Part shown: one piece after another, positions 58,625 to 64,000 of the stretch
How the letters are laid out: each line of letters opens with the position of its first letter
Numbering within the stretch: the stretch's first letter is position 1
Assembly: GCF_007752345.1 (NCBI RefSeq)
Contig: NZ_CP036299.1
Location: 1-64,000 of the forward strand
Reading direction: 5' to 3'
Source: Planctopirus ephydatiae
GTDB taxonomy: Bacteria > Planctomycetota > Planctomycetia > Planctomycetales > Planctomycetaceae
Length of the DNA stretch: 64,000 nt
Translations under genes and position numbers: made by a program
The notes under the pieces: generated by a model
What the model saw: only the letters and a program-made list of their open reading frames with translations
The model's database searches: none
What the model was told of the DNA's origin: nothing

Positions 58625-58951
58625 TTAATGTCTGTTTCCGATGAATACAACGATTTCTCCTATGTCTGGTTCTCGGCCCAATTCATTCCATGCGTTTTCT
58701 ATGTAAGAAACGGCACTTTTCGGCTCCATACCCCACGCCTCAACGCCGCTTCCATCGGGCTTGTAATAGCCAGCAACGACTGCTCCTGAAGTAAGAAGCT
58801 GGTTGACACATTGCAGAGTCGTAGCTTGGAGCAGTATAGATTCCTCTACCCCGAGGTCATCACGAATTCGACCGATGATAAACCAAAGGCCGACTTCATC
58901 CGCCGTTGCTTCGTCAATGATTTCGTCTAAGAAATGCTGCGGAATATCCAT
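58625..58951 (-). CDS. Orphan protein of unknown function
   Basis: 108 residues from MDIPQHFL (58951); a longer form from 59011 would start beside a hairpin repeat. Acidic and soluble: FLDEIIDEATADEVGLWFIIGRIRDDLGVEES, then VVAGYYKPDGSGVEAWGMEPKSAVSYIENAWNELGREPDIGEIVVFIGNRH. Size, acidity and isolation resemble small immunity proteins, but no toxin gene lies nearby, so this is only a suggestion. Flanked on both sides by repeats. Confidence 0.6.
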   Translation of the reverse strand: MDIPQHFLDEIIDEATADEVGLWFIIGRIRDDLGVEESILLQATTLQCVNQLLTSGAVVAGYYKPDGSGVEAWGMEPKSAVSYIENAWNELGREPDIGEIVVFIGNRH

Positions 58952-59014
58952 TGGAGTCTCACGGTTCAAAGTGGATTTTTTTACGGGTATACCCTGAATG
59001 TTCACGCCCATGAG

Positions 59015-59040
59015 AAAACAAAGGGGTCAGGACTCTTTGT
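59015..59040 (+). repeat. REP-like hairpin, left member of an inverted pair
   Basis: Stem acaaaggg/ctctttgt (one G-T pair) with loop gtcagga. The segment aaacaaaggggtcag reappears inverted as ctgacccctttgttt at 59426-59440. The GGGGTCAG core resembles REP elements linked to RAYT transposases; no such transposase is in the window. Confidence 0.7.
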
Positions 59041-59244
59041 CGTCTAGTTTGTGTTTAATTTGAACCTGTGGTCTACCGCGTGGGGTGATGGTGGAGGTCA
59101 GTCCGCAGGGTGGCACCGGTTGCTCGTCCGCAGGCTACCTGTGTGCCGGAGGCAAAAGAGGTTTGGTTGCCGGAAGAGTCCCGATGCGGATCCCTGTTCA
59201 TGGTAGATCGGGATTTTTCAGAACTGCAATAGAGCCATTACCTC

Positions 59245-59298
59245 CTGTGGCTTCACCACCCCGGTAGAAAACAGAATTTCAACCAGGGCCACTCTGCG
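59245..59298 (+). repeat. Dispersed repeat family 3, copy 2
   Basis: ctgtggcttcaccacc, ccccggtagaaaacagaatt, tcaaccagggccactctgcg. Same order as copy 1 with one base change in the right arm (accaggg), so its stem is weaker. Confidence 0.82.
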
Positions 59299-59425
59299 AG
59301 TGCATGATACAACGTACCCGCCTCACACGCTCCTTGTGTTCCGGGTATCGCAGCAGGCTTACAAACACCCGAAACAAGACAATCAGTCCTGACGCAATTG
59401 TTGCTGCGCTGTTTCTCTGTTTCTG

Positions 59426-59440
59426 CTGACCCCTTTGTTT
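59426..59440 (-). repeat. Right member of the inverted pair
   Basis: ctgacccctttgttt, exact inverse of 59016-59030. About 400 bases apart. Confidence 0.75.
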
Positions 59441-59546
59441 CTGTCGATTTGACTATGCACGCTCATTCATGGGAACCTATGGGAATGAATCGGACAGGCA
59501 ACGGTCCGAGCGATCTCTGACTGTAATCTCTTAAAAGACAATCCCC

Positions 59547-60965
59547 ATGAGACAATTCTCATTGTTGGCGCTGGTATGGGTGTCCCTGATCTCTTACGCG
59601 TTGGCTACGCAGCAGAATGTGCTGTTGATTTGTGTCGATGATCTGCGGCCTGAATTGGGTTGCTATGGTTCGCGCAGTGTTTTGACGCCGCACATCGATG
59701 CGCTGGCGAGTCGCAGCCGGCTGTTTACCCGGCACTATGTTCAAGCTCCCACTTGTGGGGCCTCCCGGTGTACGCTGCTCACCGGCCGGTATGGCCCGGC
59801 TGGAAACAATGCACTCTTTGAACTGGCTAAACGTCGCAAACAGGATGGCGATGCGGTGCCGCCTTCCATGCCCGAGTACTTTCGAGGCCAGGGATACACG
59901 ACAGTTTCAGTCGGAAAAGTCTCGCATCATCCCGGTGGTCGCGGTGGAGCCAACTGGGATGATAACAACCAGATCGAAATGCCCGGCGCCTGGACTCGAC
60001 ACCTCATGCCGACCGGCCTTTGGAATCATCCCCGCGGAGCCATGCACGGCTTGGCACATGGCGAAATCCGGGCATCAGAAAAAGGGAAAATGGCGGTCTT
60101 TCAGGCCACTGAAGGAGCAGATGACATTTACCCCGATGGTCTGATTGTCGAGGAATCACTCCGACAACTGGATGTACTGACCAGCGAAGACAAACCGTTC
60201 TTTCTGGCTGTGGGATTGATTCGTCCTCATCTGCCGTTTGGATCTCCTGCAAAATACTTCGAGAAAGTGAGCCAACTCCCCTTATTGCCCATTCCACATT
60301 CGGAAAAGCCAATCTGGCCATCGACCTGGCATGGCTCGAATGAGTTGAGGCAGTACCAGTTGTGGGAGAAAGATCCTCTCAAAGATCCATCATTCGCTGA
60401 TGAAATTCGTCGGCATTACTACGCCTGTGTGACCTATGCCGATGCGAATGTAGGCCGCTTGTTGGAAAAACTGGCTGCTACAAAAGAGGCCGACAATACG
60501 ATTGTGGTGTTGTGGGGAGACCATGGCTGGCATCTGGGTGAACATGCATTGTGGGGAAAGCATACTCTGTTTGAAGAATCGTTGAGATCGCCGCTGATGA
60601 TCTCGACCAGTCAGTTGAAACAACCGGGGGAACCGACGAAAGCCGTCGTCGAAACGATCGATATTTTCCCCACGTTGTGCGAGCTGACCGGGCTGGAAAA
60701 GCCTGCGTTTGTGCAGGGAGTGAGCCTGGTTCCCCAGTTGAATGACCCTACAACTACAGGACACACCGCGTTCTCGTACTCAGGGAGAACGCGGACGGTA
60801 CGGACAGATCGCTACCGCTTGATTGCTCATCCCGACAAAGCCGGAACAATGGAATTGTTTGACCATGCGGCTGATGCAGGTGAAACAAAAAATATCGCCG
60901 ACACTCACCCTGAAATTGTCAGCTCATTGCTGAAAGAACTCGATCAGCGACTTCCTCCTCGTTGA
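59547..60965 (+). CDS. Secreted S1-family sulfatase, iduronate-2-sulfatase-like
   Basis: 472 residues; signal peptide ending near [24 protein letters not shown] has the metal Asp pair. The formylglycine site is CGASR (CxAxR rather than CxPxR) within [44 protein letters not shown] is the C-terminal metal segment. The iduronate-type family often removes 2-O-sulfate from uronic acids; the real substrate is unknown. Monocistronic with a terminator. Confidence 0.9.
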   Translation: MRQFSLLALVWVSLISYALATQQNVLLICVDDLRPELGCYGSRSVLTPHIDALASRSRLFTRHYVQAPTCGASRCTLLTGRYGPAGNNALFELAKRRKQDGDAVPPSMPEYFRGQGYTTVSVGKVSHHPGGRGGANWDDNNQIEMPGAWTRHLMPTGLWNHPRGAMHGLAHGEIRASEKGKMAVFQATEGADDIYPDGLIVEESLRQLDVLTSEDKPFFLAVGLIRPHLPFGSPAKYFEKVSQLPLLPIPHSEKPIWPSTWHGSNELRQYQLWEKDPLKDPSFADEIRRHYYACVTYADANVGRLLEKLAATKEADNTIVVLWGDHGWHLGEHALWGKHTLFEESLRSPLMISTSQLKQPGEPTKAVVETIDIFPTLCELTGLEKPAFVQGVSLVPQLNDPTTTGHTAFSYSGRTRTVRTDRYRLIAHPDKAGTMELFDHAADAGETKNIADTHPEIVSSLLKELDQRLPPR

Positions 60966-61010
60966 GGGCGGCTATGTGATCGTGACTTCGACACCCAATC
61001 GATGAAAAGC

Positions 61011-61050
61011 GAAAAACGCCTCGCGGCATAAGCCACGCGGCGTTTTTTAG
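61011..61050 (+). terminator. Bidirectional terminator between convergent genes
   Basis: aaaaacgcctcgcggc pairs imperfectly (two mismatches) with gccacgcggcgtttttt around ataa. A tract on the left and T tract on the right serve the sulfatase (+) and the Asn/Tyr-rich gene (-). Confidence 0.78.
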
Positions 61051-61113
61051 GGGTTTACGATCGATGGTCAGACTTCAATGGGAGATCGCTTAGACGGACT
61101 CTTTCCACTGAGG

Positions 61114-61632
61114 TTATGGATAGAACGGGCTGTTGTTGTTGCGGTAGCTGTTGTTGGCCGATGGGTATGTTCGGTATCGGTCATTGCTGTAGTAGTTCGA
61201 CGGTGTCGAATAGTTATAGTTATTGACCGGTGCCTGGTACTGGTATGGCCGACTGTAATTCACGGGAGCGTAAACCGGCTGGCCAAAGTTACTGCTGTTG
61301 CCGTAGTACCCGTTGTTGGCGGGGAAGCACTGGCCGTTGGCGCAGTTGACCGGTGGGCAGACACCGCCCGGGCAGTTTCCATAGACGCCTGTGTTGTTCT
61401 GGTAAGAGACAGGAGCGTACGAAACAGGACGGGCATAGCCATTGTTATAGGCTGGTGCATAGCTGACTGGCTGGTAGCGATTCACGGCTGGTGGGCAGTT
61501 CCCGGTATTGCAGTTGTTAGCAGGTGGCTGGAGGATGCCCAGCCCCATGTTCGGCAACCATTGAGCCTGAGCTGACGATGCAGCCAATCCGATTGTCAGA
61601 GCGGCCATTGAGAAGAGTGTCTTGAAGGTCAT
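61114..61632 (-). CDS. Secreted Asn/Tyr/Pro-rich repetitive protein
   Basis: 172 residues; signal peptide MTFKTLFSMAALTIGLAASSAQA. The mature part is Asn/Tyr/Pro-rich with Cys motifs (NCNTGNCPP, NCPGGVCPPVNC, NGQCFP) and PVSYAP repeats. Low complexity, likely surface or wall associated, possibly cross-linked through Cys and Tyr. No catalytic domain. AGAGGA lies 8 bases before the ATG. The upstream in-frame stretch to 61821 is not part of the protein. Confidence 0.75.
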   Translation of the reverse strand: MTFKTLFSMAALTIGLAASSAQAQWLPNMGLGILQPPANNCNTGNCPPAVNRYQPVSYAPAYNNGYARPVSYAPVSYQNNTGVYGNCPGGVCPPVNCANGQCFPANNGYYGNSSNFGQPVYAPVNYSRPYQYQAPVNNYNYSTPSNYYSNDRYRTYPSANNSYRNNNSPFYP

Positions 61633-62168
61633 GATTCGCTTCCTCTTTGAAGAGTTTGCCGCGTGGATCCTCCCTGTGATGCAGCACAGGCCGAAGAGCT
61701 GCGACTGATGTTCTTTTGCCAGGTGTCTCCCTGGCGGGAACGTCGAATCATTTATGCACCATCTGTGCCAATTCAAAAAATCCGTTCGACGACTATCTCG
61801 TAGTGGTGTACACACCGTCAAACTCTACGCACGCGCCGCTATCCTCACAGAGCACCTGAAAATCTTACACTCGCGAATATCATTTATACACACATCCAAT
61901 CCTTGAAGATATCGTATTGATTACACCGGTATTTTGGTGGTTCGTAATTCTTTCAGGGAGGGGATGGCAGAATTTCCAAAGTTACAACCCGGGTGGCGGC
62001 CGTTCGGCGGGTCCTGCCGGTTTCTCATCAAAGTTTGCGTTTTTGACACGTTTTCAGGGTATTTTTCGCTGTGCCAAAGCGAATGGCACGGTCTCTGCAT
62101 AAGGGTGGTGGCATGGCGAATGGCAAGGAGCCTCGCCAGGAACCACAACAAGACGAGAGGACGCGATC
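61633..62168. other. Intergenic region between divergent genes
   Basis: About 535 bases. Only short overlapping frames on both strands. No repeat, and no convincing -35/-10 pair. Confidence 0.4.
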
Positions 62169-62396
62169 ATGCTGGTACTGACACGCAAACGAAATGAAAC
62201 GATTCAAATTGGCCAAGATATTGTCATCCGAGTGATTCACACAAGCACCGGTGCGGTCAAGATTGGAATTGAAGCCCCACGGGAAGTCTCTGTTGTACGT
62301 GGTGAACTCGCTCAGCAGCGACTCGCTGCTGCACTGGGTTCCCATGGAGTCGAAGTGAGCCACGAAGCAGCCGCCACGTTGCTGGCAGCTGGTTAA
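62169..62396 (+). CDS. csrA: Carbon storage regulator CsrA, copy 2
   Basis: 75 residues. MLVLTRKRNETIQIG, VKIGIEAPREVSVVRGEL with Leu4, Arg6 and Arg44 in canonical positions. It lacks the loop insert of copy 1 and has NET in place of GET at 9-11. The tail (AQQRLAAALGSHGVEVSHEAA) is Ala/His-rich. Ribosome site AGAGGA about 9 bases upstream. The two copies differ enough that distinct RNA targets are likely. Confidence 0.93.
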   Translation: MLVLTRKRNETIQIGQDIVIRVIHTSTGAVKIGIEAPREVSVVRGELAQQRLAAALGSHGVEVSHEAAATLLAAG

Positions 62397-62465
62397 CGGC
62401 TGTGGTCGGTCGGAAATGCAAGGGATGAATTGGGGTTGGTTTCTGTTTCGGGTTTTTCACTTTCT

Positions 62466-62493
62466 GGGCCATTGAGATCAATGGGCCTTTTTT
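62466..62493 (+). terminator. Terminator after csrA copy 2
   Basis: gggccattg pairs with caatgggcc around agat (one G-G mismatch), followed by six T. It ends about 20 bases before the start of the next gene. Confidence 0.78.
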
Positions 62494-62511
62494 GACAAGG
62501 AAGGATGCATC

Positions 62512-64000
62512 ATGAAGCTGTTTCAAGTCATGGCACGTACAACCGGGGTTTTCGCAACTCGACTGATCTTCGCGGGGGCTGTTGTGGCTCTGCTGGGGAT
62601 TCAGGCTCAGGCTCAAAACTATGGGCCCGATGAGACCAGAAGCCGCAACGATTTTCCTGCTTATGAAAGCCGCAATAACACCTGGTCGGACGATCGATAC
62701 GAGCGGACACGCCCGCCGCTGGATCGCCCTGTTGATCCACGCGATGAGATGTACTGGCCAAACCCGGTGAGCAACTCTCTTTCTCGCCAGCAGATCGAAG
62801 ACCGTTTGTTCGACGATCGCAGAAACTACGGAGGATTGAATGACCCTGTCCGATCAAACAACTGGCAGAGGCCGGCTCTTCGGCCATCGTCGGATCTGAT
62901 CAGCGACTCCCGCTATCGTGAGTACGATGCATTTCCCTATAGCACTCAGCCCTATGATACCGGCCGTTATAATACAGGTCGCAGCGATAATGGCCGCTAC
63001 GATAACAGTCGCTATGAAACTCGCTACCGCGAAGAGCTGTACCGTAACGATGATCCTCGGAACCTCCCGTTTGATTCACGTTTGAACAATGCCCGCGATC
63101 GCAACCGTGATTATCTCCCTGCAGCTCCCAGCAGCTGGGATCGGAACAGTAACTGGAATAATAGCGGCAACTGGCCGCAGGATCCCCGGCTGGAACCAGC
63201 TCCTGCCACTTTGCAGAAGAATCACCCTACGATCCAGCAGTTGATTTCGAAGCGGTATCGTGATCAGAGAATCTTGCAGACTTTAAGCTCGATGTCGCCA
63301 CAGGCTGCTGAATCGTTCTATCTGGAAACGGCCCAATTGATCGATGCCCGGGCCTTAGCTCCTTCGGCTTATCCGACTCGAACAGCCAAAGCGTTAGAAA
63401 ACCTGTATGTCGCGGTGGATAACCAGGAGTTCGTGAATGCCAACCGGCTGCAGGTTGCTCCTCAACAGCGGGCTGCCTTTCAGCAGGCCATCTCGCAACT
63501 GGCTGGACAAGTTCAACCACGCAATGCACAGGAAGCGATTCAGGTCATGCGACAGGTGGCACAGATGAGTCAGAAAATCGTCGGTTTGCGTCCTCAAGTT
63601 GTGGCGATGGAGTTTACCTATGGTGCACTGGAAACACTCGATGAATATTCGACCTTCATGCCCAATGAAGTCAGCGGCGGGCCCAGTACTCAATTGGGTG
63701 AAAGCCTGGTGGGGATTGGCGTAGAAATTGAAGCCCATCCGCTGGGACTCAAAGTGCTCAAGGCGATTACTGGCGGGCCGGCAGCACAGGCCACCATCAA
63801 GCGAGGCGACATTATTACGATGATTGGCGGACGGTCGATTGCCGGTATGGAACTCGATGAAGCGGCTAATCTGATCAAGGGCCCACTCGGATCGATGGTG
63901 CAGCTTCAGGTGAAACGAGGTGACTACATTGCGGATATGTCGTTGATGCGGAGCCGAGTGCAGATTCAAAGCGTGGCTGAAGTTCGTATGGAAGATCAGG
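62512..64000 (+). CDS. S41-family C-terminal processing peptidase-like protein, 3' end outside window
   Basis: At least 496 codons without a stop to base 64000. AAGGAAGGA lies 7 bases before ATG 62512. A signal peptide (FAGAVVALLGIQAQAQN) is followed by about 180 residues rich in Arg, Tyr, Asn and Asp with loose GRYDN/SRYET repeats. A helical region comes next (LEYDEYSTFMPNE). Residues about 400-460 form a PDZ domain (GIGVEIEAHPLGLKVLKAITGGPAAQATIKRGDIITMIGG), as in CtpA. The catalytic Ser/Lys domain should follow beyond the window. The Arg/Tyr-rich N-terminal region is unusual for Ctp proteases. Confidence 0.78.
   Translation, partial: MKLFQVMARTTGVFATRLIFAGAVVALLGIQAQAQNYGPDETRSRNDFPAYESRNNTWSDDRYERTRPPLDRPVDPRDEMYWPNPVSNSLSRQQIEDRLFDDRRNYGGLNDPVRSNNWQRPALRPSSDLISDSRYREYDAFPYSTQPYDTGRYNTGRSDNGRYDNSRYETRYREELYRNDDPRNLPFDSRLNNARDRNRDYLPAAPSSWDRNSNWNNSGNWPQDPRLEPAPATLQKNHPTIQQLISKRYRDQRILQTLSSMSPQAAESFYLETAQLIDARALAPSAYPTRTAKALENLYVAVDNQEFVNANRLQVAPQQRAAFQQAISQLAGQVQPRNAQEAIQVMRQVAQMSQKIVGLRPQVVAMEFTYGALETLDEYSTFMPNEVSGGPSTQLGESLVGIGVEIEAHPLGLKVLKAITGGPAAQATIKRGDIITMIGGRSIAGMELDEAANLIKGPLGSMVQLQVKRGDYIADMSLMRSRVQIQSVAEVRMEDQ

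Larger units (their letters stand above)
58217..59546. other. Repeat-rich accessory patch between lepA and a sulfatase
   Basis: Contains gggtccg/cggaccc-type hairpin (58250-58262 region), two copies of repeat family 3 (58534-58588 and 59245-59298), a 15-base inverted repeat (59016-59030 and 59426-59440) and one orphan gene. Composition is mosaic and less like the neighbours; it reads like a site of repeated insertion. Confidence 0.6.

Overview
The window looks like chromosomal DNA of a planctomycete, probably close to Planctopirus (formerly Planctomyces) limnophila. The call rests on family composition and was not searched: two S1 sulfatases, secreted BON-domain and Gly/Asn/Tyr-rich proteins, two CsrA paralogues, a Ser/Thr kinase with a C-terminal membrane region, a planctomycete-type J-like module fused to a GspE N-terminal domain, and a short DnaA. 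Position 1 is the first base of the dnaA reading frame, which fits a chromosome numbered from dnaA, although a 5' truncation cannot be excluded.

Layout. 1-5.2 kb: dnaA, gmd, an exported protein of unknown function, hisB and hisC. 5.7-7.5 kb: a membrane-anchored protein and a Gly-rich BON protein. 7.6-12.5 kb: a minus-strand run rhaB, sulfatase, 3'(2'),5'-bisphosphate nucleotidase, lutC, with gaps of 59-70 bases. 12.9-19.2 kb: asnB, a membrane-tethered HTH protein with nonapeptide repeats, lhgO, a CAP-domain protein. 19.5-25.8 kb: a large lipoprotein, an acetyltransferase, rnpB, csrA, a methyltransferase, a two-BON protein. 26-31.6 kb: a polypurine/polypyrimidine region, a lipoprotein, a LolD-type ATPase divergent from an SmtB-type regulator with a His-rich partner, folD, an HlyD-type adaptor. 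31.7-41.1 kb: hydrolase, DUF1207 protein, oxidoreductase, initiator tRNA, a frameshifted membrane protein, a kinase, a sialidase. 41.3-58.2 kb: SSS symporter, msrA, the J-like/GspE-N fusion, ispH, a UvrD-type helicase, a thioesterase, two uncharacterised genes, ribD, a DUF1015 protein, asnS, lepA. 58.2-59.5 kb: a repeat-rich patch around one orphan gene. 59.5-64 kb: second sulfatase, an Asn/Tyr-rich secreted protein, second csrA, and an S41-type protease cut by the window end.

How the genes fit together. Most of the window is housekeeping: replication initiation, His biosynthesis, tRNA and RNase P, folate, riboflavin, isoprenoids, translation. The accessory theme is use of sulfated or sialylated glycans, with the rhamnulokinase-sulfatase-nucleotidase-LutC run as the most coherent case. 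The best candidate for an under-described small system is the SmtB regulator plus the duplicated His-rich protein, behind a clear sigma70-type promoter with overlapping TTCA/TGAA half-sites. At least three dispersed hairpin repeat families lie mostly between genes; the commonest (about 35 bases, core GCCATGCTTGC...GCAAGCATG) has seven copies. I saw no CRISPR array, prophage, integrase or intact insertion sequence.
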